Source: a bacterium
Lineage (GTDB): Bacteria > CAIWAD01
NCBI GenBank assembly: GCA_030685015.1
Contig: JAUXWS010000090.1
Coordinates: forward strand, 1-30,094
Length of the DNA: 30,094 nucleotides
Reading direction: 5' to 3'
Shown here one piece after another: positions 22,798 through 30,094 of the stretch (its first letter is position 1; each line of letters starts with the position of its first letter). The position numbers and the translations under genes were made by a program. Below the pieces are notes generated by a model. That model was not told the DNA's origin. It worked only from the letters and a program-made list of their open reading frames with translations, and made no database searches.

Positions 22798-24645
22798 ATG
22801 TTGAGCATCCTGGACTTGTCTCCTGGCAGCAAGCGGACCGGTTCAAATGCTGGAGTAGCTCGAGTTGGATCCGGCCCATCGCGGTGGCGGGTTGGTCCCT
22901 TTGCGTTTCTGGCCCTGTGGCTGATCGTGGTGCTGGTGCGGTCCCCTGGTTGTGTCTGTCTGGATCCGATCGTGTCCATCGGGTGCCAAGGCGTCACTGA
23001 TGTCGCAGCAGACGGTGATTACCTGGCTTTGGTGAGGAAGAGCTGGTCCCAGGCCTATCTTCGCACCTACGGACTAGGATCGCTTGGAGAGCCGGTCTTC
23101 CAGTATGAGCGTGGCCTTGTCACTTCGGCCTCTTTCTCGGTCTTCGTCATTCCGGGGGCGGTGGTCGTCTATCGGACGGCGGTCGACGGCAGCTGCTCTT
23201 ATGACGTGTACCGGAACGGCGTCTATGAGATGCTGGCCTATCTTGGCAGCGTGCCCTCCGAGCCCGGCGGGAATCCCGCGGCGGCCATGGTCCAGGACGT
23301 CCTCTGCACGGCCAACCCCAAATCCGTCTCCTTCACGCGCCTGACCGGGTCAAGACTGAATCACCTGGATAGCGTACCCCATTCCGACGTCCGCCTGTGT
23401 CGCCGTCAACGAGAGCACCAGCTGGTGGCGCTGAGCAACGACACGATCTTCGTCTACGAGATCCAGCGCCGCAAGGCCCCAAGGTTGTCACAGACCTTCC
23501 GCGTGGATCGCGCGACCACGGATGTGATTCCGGATCCGGACAACCTCTTCCTGGTCTCGCGTGGGGGAATCCGGCGTTGCCGGACCCAGGGGGAATCCCT
23601 GGTGGTGCAGGCCGAGGCCCCTTGGCCAGGAGGGGACGCGCCGGACCTGCGTTTCATTGGTGCGACGGATTCCCTGCTCTTCTTCCGCAGTGCCCGGGGG
23701 GATGTGGCCCTGGACGTGGGTGACCGCGACCGCATGCGCTGGTGCGGCCTCCTGCCCTGGAGCCGCTGCGTCGTGGACCCCCGACACAACACGGCCATCA
23801 GTCTGGAACGATGCCTTCAGGCCGACTCCCTGATTGTGTTCGGCCTGGACTGCCGGTTGCCGGACCTGGACCTGCGGGGGGAGACGCTGGACGATCCCCT
23901 GCCTCTGACCCTGGTCCCGGGCCTTCCCCTGGTCGTGGCCGGCAGCACCGACCTGTATCGCGCCGACTTCACGGATTGCGATGCTTGCGCTTGCCACACG
24001 TGGTATTGGCACAATCCCAACCACTACGATTGGTCAGAGACAAAGGAGTGGCACGCCTGGGGCAACGATGTCTGCTACCAGTTCACAACCGACTTCTCCG
24101 GCCGGCTGGATTGCCTGTTGACGGCCAGCTACAACGCCGATGTGGCGATCCTGGGACCAACGAATGTGCTCGCCTGCGGCCCGGGTCCCCATAGCCTGCA
24201 CCTGGATCCAGGCACCTATACCCTGGTCGTCGACGGAACCTATGGCGAGGTCCATGGTGGCTCACACAACGGAGATTGGAGTTCTCTGACCCACGACAGC
24301 AGCGGGCGTTATGCCCTCACGTTGAATTGGATGCCGGAGACCTCGCCGCTGGGACAGGTGACACCGAGCGGTTTCCTTCTGGGGGAACCCGCCCCCAACC
24401 CCTTCAACCCCGCCACACGTCTGGATCTGACGCTGAGCATACCCACGCCGGTGCGCGCCGAGATCGTCGACCTGGCCGGCCGGCGTGTGCGGCTGCTGGA
24501 GGAGGGCGTCCTGCCGGCGGGCTCCCATGCGCTGCACTGGGACGGGCGGAGCGAGAGCGGCGCCCCGGCGGCCTCGGGGCTCTACTTGGCGGTGGTCGCG
24601 GCGGGCGGCGAACTGCGCACCCGCAAGCTGCTGCTGCTGCGCTGA
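22798..24645 (+). CDS. Large secreted protein with C-terminal FlgD-like sorting domain
   Basis: 615-residue exported protein. A basic N-terminal region precedes a hydrophobic signal/anchor (GPFAFLALWLIVVLV, about residues 33-47). The body is beta-rich with propeller-like repetition (DYLALVRK, TIFVYEIQRR, NLFLVSRGG). At about 400-515 there is a cysteine- and tryptophan-rich beta sandwich (CDACACHTWYWHNPNHYDWS, then SLHLDPGTYTLVVDGT) resembling bacterial pre-peptidase C-terminal domains. The C-terminus (about 530-615) is a FlgD-Ig-like/type-A sorting domain: GEPAPNPFNPATRL, VDLAGRRVR, LHWDGRSESGAPAASGLYLA. Such ends direct secretion or surface attachment in FCB-group bacteria. The ATG has only a weak ribosome site, so the start is uncertain. 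Function unknown. Confidence 0.75.
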   Translation: MLSILDLSPGSKRTGSNAGVARVGSGPSRWRVGPFAFLALWLIVVLVRSPGCVCLDPIVSIGCQGVTDVAADGDYLALVRKSWSQAYLRTYGLGSLGEPVFQYERGLVTSASFSVFVIPGAVVVYRTAVDGSCSYDVYRNGVYEMLAYLGSVPSEPGGNPAAAMVQDVLCTANPKSVSFTRLTGSRLNHLDSVPHSDVRLCRRQREHQLVALSNDTIFVYEIQRRKAPRLSQTFRVDRATTDVIPDPDNLFLVSRGGIRRCRTQGESLVVQAEAPWPGGDAPDLRFIGATDSLLFFRSARGDVALDVGDRDRMRWCGLLPWSRCVVDPRHNTAISLERCLQADSLIVFGLDCRLPDLDLRGETLDDPLPLTLVPGLPLVVAGSTDLYRADFTDCDACACHTWYWHNPNHYDWSETKEWHAWGNDVCYQFTTDFSGRLDCLLTASYNADVAILGPTNVLACGPGPHSLHLDPGTYTLVVDGTYGEVHGGSHNGDWSSLTHDSSGRYALTLNWMPETSPLGQVTPSGFLLGEPAPNPFNPATRLDLTLSIPTPVRAEIVDLAGRRVRLLEEGVLPAGSHALHWDGRSESGAPAASGLYLAVVAAGGELRTRKLLLLR

Positions 24646-24784
24646 GCCGCCGCGGCCCGTCTTCCACCTGCGCCAGGACACCGGAAGGGCCGCCGCGCAC
24701 CCTTCCCATGGTCGGCCCACATCCGTCGCTCCTCCGTCCTCCCTATCTTCCCCCATCGCGACAACCCATCGACAGGAGATCATC

Positions 24785-25378
24785 ATGTCCATCACCCTGC
24801 CCCCGCTGCCTTACGCGGCGGACGCCCTGGCCCCGCACCTCGGCGAGCGCACCTTGGGCTTCCACCACGGCAAGCACCACCAGACCTACGTCACCAACCT
24901 GGTCAAGTTGATCGAGGGGACGGAGCTGGCCGGCCAGCCCCTGGAGGCCATCGTGCGCGCCAGCGCCGGCGACCCGGGCAAGGCCGGCGTCTTCAACAAC
25001 GCGGCCCAGGTCTGGAACCACACCTTCTACTTCGAGGGGATGAGGGCGGGCGGCGGCGGCCGGCCGGCGGGCCGTCTGGCCGAGCGCCTGACCCACGACT
25101 TCGGCGGCGTGGAGGCCTTCCTTGAGCAGTTCAAGCAGGCCGGCCTTAACCAGTTCGGCAGCGGCTGGGCCTGGCTGGTGGAGGAGGGTGGCGTGCTCAA
25201 GGTGACCAAAACAGCCAACGCCGACACGCCGCTGGTCCGCGGCCAGCGGCCCCTGCTCACGGTGGATGTCTGGGAGCACGCCTATTACCTGGACTACCAG
25301 AACCGCCGCGTCGACTACCTGGACGCCTTCCTGGCCCACCTGGTGGACTGGGCGGCCGTGGCGACCCGCCTGGGCTGA
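24785..25378 (+). CDS. sodB: Iron-type superoxide dismutase
   Basis: 197-residue Fe/Mn superoxide dismutase that converts superoxide to H2O2 and O2. Metal ligands are H27 (FHHGKHHQTYV), H78 (QVWNHTFYF), D160 and H164 (DVWEHAYYLDYQNRR). The glutamine at position 74 (NNAAQVWNH), matching E. coli FeSOD Gln69, together with the WEHAYYLDY end, marks the iron type rather than manganese. The ATG at 24785 has AGGAG upstream. There is no signal peptide, so it acts in the cytoplasm. It presumably protects the oxygen-sensitive radical-SAM and hydrogenase proteins during oxygen exposure. A strong bidirectional terminator follows. Confidence 0.95.
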   Translation: MSITLPPLPYAADALAPHLGERTLGFHHGKHHQTYVTNLVKLIEGTELAGQPLEAIVRASAGDPGKAGVFNNAAQVWNHTFYFEGMRAGGGGRPAGRLAERLTHDFGGVEAFLEQFKQAGLNQFGSGWAWLVEEGGVLKVTKTANADTPLVRGQRPLLTVDVWEHAYYLDYQNRRVDYLDAFLAHLVDWAAVATRLG

Positions 25379-25397
25379 AGCCGGGAGGCCATCAGAG

Positions 25398-25429
25398 AAA
25401 AGCCCCGCCGGCGCGCCGGCGGGGCTTTT
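25398..25429. terminator. Bidirectional intrinsic terminator
   Basis: AAAAGCCCCGCCGGC (25398-25412) pairs perfectly with 25415-25429 (15 bp, two-base loop), giving a T-tract on each strand. It lies between the convergent sodB and cytochrome genes and can serve both. Confidence 0.92.
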
Positions 25430-25451
25430 GTTCAACCATGGCTCGGGTCGA

Positions 25452-27275
25452 TCACTTGACGAGGAGCATCTTGCCCGCGCGCTCGCGGCCGTCGGCCCGC
25501 AGGCGGTAAAGGTAGACGCCGCTGGGCAGGCGGTCGGCGGCGATCTGCACCTCGTGCCGCCCGGCGTTCATGGGCCGCGCCGCGAGGACGGACAGCACCT
25601 GCCGGCCCTGCAGGTCGTGCACGGCCAGGTCCACCACGGCCGGCCCGCCCAGCTGGAAGGGCACGATGGTGGAATTGTTGAAGGGATTGGGCCGGCAGGG
25701 CCCCAGCCAGAAATCGGCGGGTCCGGGCTGGGTGTCCACCGCCGTGCCGTAGTAGGGATCGCCGCTGTAGCCCAATGCTGTCCAGTCGAGGCGTGTGCCG
25801 ATGATGTGGCAGTCCAGGCAGGACAGGACGCGCTCTGCGGGACGGCGCGCGCCGTGGTTCACGGGGAACATCATCTGGCGGTCGATCATGCGCCACTGTC
25901 CCGTGTAGTGGCCCTGGGCGTTGACCAGGCCACTCCAGGAAGCGGGGTCCTGGGCGGCGGCGGCGGCCACGCCCTGGCGCACGGCGCGGTCGAGCAGGCC
26001 CAGGGTGTCCAGGGGCAGCTGCACGAAGTTGGTCATGAGGCTGTCGGCGTCGCCCAGGATGGCCAGGTCGAGGGGCAGGAGGCGGTTGCTGGCCATGTCC
26101 TGCGGCACGCGCGACTGCACCCGCCGGAAGGGCGCGATGCGGTGCAGGTAGGTGCGGAAGGCGCCGCGGGGCTGGTCGTCCGTCCACACCGTGCCGTCAT
26201 ACCAGCGGTACTCGGGGGCGCGCGGCGTCAGCCCGACCCCGCTGCGCGGTTGCCAGCGCTTGAAACGCCCGTTCTCGACGACGCGCTCCAGGCGGTCGAA
26301 GGCCTGCCATTCCAGGCCGCGCACCTCGGGAATGTGGCAGCTCTCGCAGGCCAGCCAAGTGAAATGGATGAGCGGCACGCCGGAGTGGGCCGGCACCACG
26401 ATGTTGAGATCGGGACGCGCCGCCTGGCCCACCAGGCTGTGGCAGCCGGCGCAGGTCACCTGGTTGCCGGCCTGGGTGCCGAAGCGCTCCACGGCCCACT
26501 GGGTGGGCTTGGGCCGGCCCGCGGCGAAACGGTGGTTCTCGCTGGCGTGGCACACGAAACAGGAGAGGGTCTGGGCGTGCAGGTCGTCCGTGGCGTTGTC
26601 GGCGCCCGTGCGGTGCAGGTAGCCGTTGTCGGCGTGCAGGTGGCAGCGCTGACAGGCCTGGGTGGTGGGGTGCGCCACGATGCTGCGGCTGGCCGCGCCC
26701 AGGTCGGCGCCGGCGGGGAGGGGCAGGCGCCAGCCCGTGGGGGAGGTGGCGTCCGCCACGGGGCGGCGCGCGGCGGCGTTGGTGAGGGGCTGCCCGCCCA
26801 CCCGGTAATCCAGGCTGTGGCAGATAAGGCAGTCCACGCTGTGCCAGGCCTCCTCGTTCAACTGGGCGGGGGCCACCCGTCCGGTGGAGGCGTGGCAGCG
26901 GGCGCAGCCGGCGGCCTCGCCGCCGGGCGTGGCCGGGTTGTCCAACTGGCGCAGGCCCAGCCAGTCCAGGATGGAGAGGGTGCCGGGCAGGCTGTCCAGG
27001 CGGTTGAGCATGCCGTGCGAACCCGTGACCGCGCCGCCGCCCGGATGGAAGATGGTCTGGGCCGGCACGGGCGCCTTCAACTGGAAGTGGGCGCTGTGGG
27101 TGAACTGGCGGGCCGTCGCCTCCATCGTCCAGCTGCCGTTGACGTGGCAGGGCGAGGCGCAGGAGCCCGCCCCCGTGTAAACCAGCCAGCTGACATCCGG
27201 GTGTTCGGCCCGCGCCGCCAGGCTGCATGCCAGCGCCAGCGACCAGGCCGCGATCCAGCGCGCGCCAACCTGCAT
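25452..27275 (-). CDS. Secreted octaheme c-type cytochrome with C-terminal sorting domain
   Basis: 607-residue exported multiheme cytochrome. The signal peptide is MQVGARWIAAWSLALACSLA with a following AR-A cleavage region, and GGAGGATCC precedes the ATG. Eight heme-binding motifs are visible: one unusual C-x3-C-H (CASPCH at 39-44) and seven CxxCH at residues 124, 149, 208, 239, 275, 310 and 486. The heme count and spacing recall the octaheme tetrathionate-reductase/hydroxylamine-oxidoreductase group, but I cannot assign a substrate. From about residue 526 it carries a FlgD-like sorting domain (CRPNPFNNSTIVPFQL, DLQGRQVLSV, LPSGVYLYRLRADG), which should send the cytochrome to the cell surface or outside. 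It is the second protein here with this tail. It probably exchanges electrons with extracellular acceptors or donors. Confidence 0.88.
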   Translation of the reverse strand: MQVGARWIAAWSLALACSLAARAEHPDVSWLVYTGAGSCASPCHVNGSWTMEATARQFTHSAHFQLKAPVPAQTIFHPGGGAVTGSHGMLNRLDSLPGTLSILDWLGLRQLDNPATPGGEAAGCARCHASTGRVAPAQLNEEAWHSVDCLICHSLDYRVGGQPLTNAAARRPVADATSPTGWRLPLPAGADLGAASRSIVAHPTTQACQRCHLHADNGYLHRTGADNATDDLHAQTLSCFVCHASENHRFAAGRPKPTQWAVERFGTQAGNQVTCAGCHSLVGQAARPDLNIVVPAHSGVPLIHFTWLACESCHIPEVRGLEWQAFDRLERVVENGRFKRWQPRSGVGLTPRAPEYRWYDGTVWTDDQPRGAFRTYLHRIAPFRRVQSRVPQDMASNRLLPLDLAILGDADSLMTNFVQLPLDTLGLLDRAVRQGVAAAAAQDPASWSGLVNAQGHYTGQWRMIDRQMMFPVNHGARRPAERVLSCLDCHIIGTRLDWTALGYSGDPYYGTAVDTQPGPADFWLGPCRPNPFNNSTIVPFQLGGPAVVDLAVHDLQGRQVLSVLAARPMNAGRHEVQIAADRLPSGVYLYRLRADGRERAGKMLLVK

Positions 27276-27433
27276 GGGAGGATCCTCCGGGAAGTCGTGT
27301 TACTCCGTTGACAAGGTAGTGCTTGGACCTGCCGAGTCAAGCGGAAGCACTCTCTCCTCGAACGATTCAGAAAGAAAACGGGCGCTCCCTGGGGGCCGGC
27401 ATCTTCCCCGGGCGCAGGCTATATTGGCCCCGC

Positions 27434-27516
27434 GCCGAAGTGGCGGAATGGTAGACGCGGCAGACTCAAAATCTGTTGCCCGCAAGGGCGTGGGGGTTCA
27501 AGTCCCCCCTTCGGTA
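27434..27516 (+). tRNA. tRNA-Leu(CAA)
   Basis: Class II tRNA with a 7-bp acceptor stem (GCCGAAG with CTTCGGT, first pair G-T). The anticodon stem-loop GCAGA-CTCAAAA-TCTGT gives anticodon CAA; the long variable arm has a GCCC-GCAA-GGGC stem, the T-arm is GGGGG-TTCAAGT-CCCCC, and the discriminator base is A. It reads UUG leucine codons. The 3' CCA is not encoded. TATATT at 27420-27425 is a possible -10 box. A decayed integrase lies downstream. Confidence 0.95.
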
Positions 27517-27748
27517 CTTGACAGTCAAAGGCTTAACTCAATTCGAGACTGAACATTGAAACCCCGATCCCGCGCCGGTCCCTCACACCTCTAAGGTGCC
27601 GGCTGTCGTGAGCGCCGAAGATCCGGGGAAGATCGTTCGCTTAGCCACGAGAATCCTACTTGTTCCACGTCGTCGTCGCCGTGCACATTCTGGCGGAGTC
27701 TTCGTGGAGTACGTGGCCCGCGCATCCAACCAGCGCCGGTGCCTGACA
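27517..27748. other. Gap between tRNA-Leu and the integrase remnant
   Basis: I recognise no gene here. It would contain the attachment-site junction if the tRNA 3' end was the integration target. No second copy of the T-arm/acceptor sequence was noticed in the window. Confidence 0.35.
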
Positions 27749-28490
27749 CGGCAGGAGTACCGCCGCGCATGGGATGCGCATCTACGCGCACGACAGGGGC
27801 GGACCGTGCGTGACCTTGCCGCAAGGACGTGGAAGCACTCCATCAGCGGATCGGTGAGTAGAACGACCGCCTGGTGGCCAACCGCATGGTGGCGACGCTG
27901 AAGGCCGTCCTACAGTCGCCATCGCCGTGCATGAGCTGAGCATTCCCAGCCCGGCGGCACACATCGAGATCTTCGATCAGCGGAAACGCTCTGCGCGACG
28001 TCATCCTGCTTCTGCTCTTCACCGGCGTGCCAGGCCAACCCTTTATCCATGCAGTGAGAGCATGTATCACGCGAGATGGCACTCTGGACGATTCCTGCCG
28101 GCGAGTCGAAGACCCACCGCGAACTGCACGTCGACTTGTCCACGCACGCGATAGCGGCCCTGGAGCGTCGCCACGCTGCGCAGGCAGGCCCATGCGTCTT
28201 CCCTGAAACGCAGCAGGGCCACATTGCCTTCACACAGAGTGGCTGGGGCGGATCTGCAAGCAGGCATGAATCACGGACCTGCACATGCACGATCTGCGGC
28301 GCAGCCTGGCCTCCTTCCAGATCGACACGGGGACGCCCCTGGAGGTAATCCAAAAGACGCTGGGCCATGAGTCCAAGGTGACGACGGAGATTTACGCCAG
28401 GCTAGTGCTGGTCCCGTGCGGGCAAGCGTGGAGCGGGCGACGGAGGAGATGCTGCGGCGAGATGAAGGGAAGGAGGGCGCCAAATCCTGA
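27749..28490 (+). pseudogene. Decayed tyrosine recombinase (phage-type integrase)
   Basis: Pieces of one integrase are spread over changing frames: a core-binding-domain piece NDRLVANRMVATLKAVLQ (from 27862), GNALRDVILLLLFTG (from about 27981), WTIPAGESKTHRELHVDLS (from about 28085), then HDLRRSLASFQIDTG and EVIQKTLGHESKVTTEIYARL (from 28288), and a C-terminal tail ending at 28490. The HxLRR, LGH and tyrosine motifs survive. The first catalytic arginine region reads TGVPGQP, and there are in-frame stops and at least three frame changes, so it is inactive. The 5' limit is approximate. Its place just 3' of a tRNA gene is the usual arrangement of an integrated element. Confidence 0.75.
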
Positions 28491-28748
28491 ACCTGAAACA
28501 ACTCGCTCCCAGTCATTCCAGGCCCTCGATTGTTATCCGCCTTTCAAGGGAAAGGCCAACTCGTTCCAGATTGTGTGGCCCTGTTGATATCGCTCCTCTG
28601 AACGGCCTTGCTTCGCTGTGACGGTAGTGATTTAGCTTGAGTCTTGACACTCAAACATGTACTCTGCGCAAGCTTGTTCAGCCCCCCCTATCATGATTCC
28701 GGTTTCCCCACTGGCAAGCCGGATTGTGCCATCCTGTCTGGAGGAGAC

Positions 28749-29723
28749 ATGAATCCACGTTGGTCAATGGCTACAGCCCTGCTGGTGGCCCTGTGCGTGT
28801 CGTTTGCTAGTGCTGGCCAGCCCACCGTCTCCAACTTGGTGGCCCAGCAGCAGGCTGGCACGGAGATCGTGCAGATCACCTACAGCTTGGCCGAGAGCGA
28901 GGGTCTGCCTTGCTGGATCTTCGTCCAGGTGGACCGCGACAACTTCGGCACATGGACAGTGCCGGCCCATGCCTTGTCCGGCGACGTGGGGCCGGGCATC
29001 CTGCCCGGCGGCGGCAAGACCATTCTGTGGAACGCCGGCCTGGACTATGATCGCCACTACGTCAACATCACCCAGGTGAAAGTGACGGCCCACAGCCTCA
29101 TCAACGGCGTGCCCGAGGGCATGGTGCTGGTGCCCGCCGGAACCTACACCATGGGCTCCAGCACGGTGGGCGGGAGCGCCATTCCCGAGCACAGCGTCTA
29201 CCTGGACGCCTACTGGATCGACCAGTACGAGGTCACCAACCTGGAGTACAAGCGCTTCTGCGACGCCACGGGGCGCAGCTACCCGCCGGACCCTGGCTTC
29301 ACGGGCATGACCGGCTACTTCCTCAACTACCCGGATTTCCCGGTTGTGATGGTCTACTGGGCGGATGCCGTCGCCTACGCGTCCTGGGCCGACAAGCGCC
29401 TGCCCACGGAGGCGGAATGGGAGCGGGCCGCCAAGGGCGCGGCGGACAACCGGCTGTGGCCCTGGGGCAACATCTTCGACGTCAACATGAACGGCACCAC
29501 CTACCATGCCAACATCAGCGGCACGGCGGATGGCTGGCAGTACACCTCGCCTTGCGGCGTTTATGCCACGGGCGTCAGTCCGGCGGGTTGCTATGACATG
29601 GCGGGCAATGTCTATGAGTGGGTGAACGACTGGTACGATGCATCGTACTATGGTGTATCACCGTTAAACAACCCTCAGGGTCCTGTATCCGGCGCCTACC
29701 GGGTGGTGCGTGGCGGCGGCTGA
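28749..29723 (+). CDS. Secreted SUMF1/C-type-lectin-fold protein with DGR-like variable region, stop within it (copy 2)
   Basis: Paralogue of the protein at 9004 with the same layout: signal peptide (MNPRWSMATALLVALCVSFA), Ig-like domain (about 23-120), then the SUMF1 domain (MVLVPAGTYTMGSS, EHSVYLDAYWIDQYEVTN, KRLPTEAEWERAAKG, DMAGNVYEWVNDWYDASYY). GGAGGAG precedes the ATG at 28749. Translation stops at the TGA 29721-29723, the fourth codon of the putative variable region, leaving 324 residues. The frame otherwise continues cleanly to a TGA at 29820-29822 and would give 357 residues ending GFRCARTP. Without the last 33 residues the fold would lack its core C-terminal strands, so this allele is probably non-functional. 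Upstream of the variable region the two genes differ by many synonymous changes. Confidence 0.82.
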   Translation: MNPRWSMATALLVALCVSFASAGQPTVSNLVAQQQAGTEIVQITYSLAESEGLPCWIFVQVDRDNFGTWTVPAHALSGDVGPGILPGGGKTILWNAGLDYDRHYVNITQVKVTAHSLINGVPEGMVLVPAGTYTMGSSTVGGSAIPEHSVYLDAYWIDQYEVTNLEYKRFCDATGRSYPPDPGFTGMTGYFLNYPDFPVVMVYWADAVAYASWADKRLPTEAEWERAAKGAADNRLWPWGNIFDVNMNGTTYHANISGTADGWQYTSPCGVYATGVSPAGCYDMAGNVYEWVNDWYDASYYGVSPLNNPQGPVSGAYRVVRGGG

Positions 29724-29816
29724 TACAGCTACAGTTCGAGCGCCCGTTGTGCCAACCGGTACAGCTACGCACCCACGACTCGCCACTACTACATCGGCTT
29801 CCGCTGTGCCAGGACT
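29712..29816 (+). other. Putative DGR variable region VR2 with in-frame TGA
   Basis: Gap-free 35-codon counterpart of 9961-10065. Codons at the changed sites are mostly NNC (GGC, TAC, AGC, AAC, CAC), as expected after adenine mutagenesis of AAC codons. The TGA at 29721-29723 stands where VR1 has TGG. The final 24 bases (29793-29816) equal those of VR1. Confidence 0.7.
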
Positions 29817-29820
29817 CCCT

Positions 29821-29990
29821 GAGCCCTTGGGTGCTTGGGCTTTGGCCCTTGGTTTTTGGCAGCGCCAACGGCGCGATTCATATCAGCCTGGGGTGACACC
29901 CCAGGTGGGAGCGACGGCGATGGGAATGCGACCTGGACCGCGCCGTTGGCGCGGGGGGATGTCCCCGATGGGGATCACCGTTTACCGTGG
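29821..29990. repeat. Hairpin-rich intergenic element downstream of SUMF1 copy 2
   Basis: CCCTTGG repeats (29821-29859) are followed by GCGCCAACGGCGC (29862-29874), a near-perfect hairpin CCTGGGGTG-A-CACCCCAGG (29887-29905), and then the inverted copy GCGCCGTTGGCGC (29940-29952). The outer copies form an inverted repeat around about 65 bases. The same GCGCCAACGGCGC core with a following large hairpin occurs at 8734-8789. Confidence 0.7.
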
Positions 29991-30094
29991 GCGATGCCCG
30001 TGACGGAAACGCGAATCACCATGGGCGATGCCCGTGACGGAAACGCGAATCACCATGGGCGATGCCCGAGACGGAAACGCGAATCACCATGGGC
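29991..30094. repeat. 34-bp tandem repeat, three copies and continuing
   Basis: Units 29991-30024, 30025-30058 and 30059-30092 follow without spacers. They are identical except for one base (CCCGTGACGG in the first two, CCCGAGACGG in the third), and a fourth unit begins at 30093. Each unit junction contains the small hairpin GGGC-GAT-GCCC. There is no CRISPR-like spacer structure. Confidence 0.92.

Noticed and set aside
25266-27311. 681-codon plus-strand open frame opposite the cytochrome gene
   Set aside because: Its translation is repetitive Gly/Ala/His/Val without any domain, whereas the minus strand has a signal peptide, eight heme motifs and a sorting domain.
28644-28748. Upstream ATG (28644) as start of SUMF1 copy 2, and TTGACA there as a -35 box
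   Set aside because: The ATG at 28749 has a strong GGAGGAG site and directly begins the signal peptide; no fitting -10 box was found 15-19 bases after TTGACA.
29991-30094. CRISPR array
   Set aside because: The 34-bp units are directly adjacent with no spacers, and no cas gene is present.

Overview
The window is GC-rich DNA from a bacterium that probably belongs to the FCB supergroup (Fibrobacterota, Delongbacteria or a similar candidate phylum). This placement is an inference. It rests on two secreted proteins that end in a PNPFN-type FlgD-like/sorting domain, on beta-helix and SUMF1-type secreted proteins, and on frequent TTG/GTG starts. The metabolism implied is fermentative or anaerobic with some oxygen exposure: an NAD-linked [FeFe] hydrogenase with its three maturases, an extracellular multiheme cytochrome and an iron-type superoxide dismutase. 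Layout: (1) 1-5948: a 3'-truncated MscS-like channel on the minus strand, then a tight plus-strand operon of a FlgT-N-like exported protein, a large exported protein of unknown function, an enoyl-CoA hydratase family enzyme and a small membrane protein. (2) 5966-8302: two minus-strand genes, a secreted beta-helix protein and a membrane-anchored SRPBCC protein. (3) 8303-12749: an accessory region. It holds a non-coding stretch with a very strong hairpin, a SUMF1/C-type-lectin-fold protein whose last 35 codons look like a diversity-generating retroelement (DGR) variable region, and a tandemly duplicated toxin-antitoxin-like module (DUF4160, DUF2442, YgiT-type zinc finger, secreted protein). One module copy has a frameshift and the other a truncated last gene. 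(4) 12750-21977: the hydrogenase locus. hydC, hydB and hydA encode a trimeric NADH-linked [FeFe] hydrogenase; after a terminator-like hairpin follow hydG, aspA, hydF and hydE. A Rex-like operator overlaps a candidate promoter upstream of hydC, so NADH/NAD+ ratio probably controls the operon. (5) 22103-27275: a membrane protein, a large secreted protein with a sorting domain, Fe-SOD, a bidirectional terminator, and an octaheme cytochrome with a C-terminal sorting domain. (6) 27434-30094: tRNA-Leu(CAA), a decayed tyrosine integrase just 3' of it, a second SUMF1 protein with a DGR-like variable region carrying an in-frame stop, and an array of hairpins and 34-bp tandem repeats running off the window end. 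The most interesting observation is the pair of SUMF1 3' ends about 19.7 kb apart. Over 35 codons they differ at 15 bases, 14 of them at codon positions 1 or 2 and 13 with adenine in one copy. There is not one synonymous change, and both copies share an identical 24-nt tail. That pattern is what adenine-specific retrohoming from one template produces, but no reverse transcriptase or template repeat is visible in the window.
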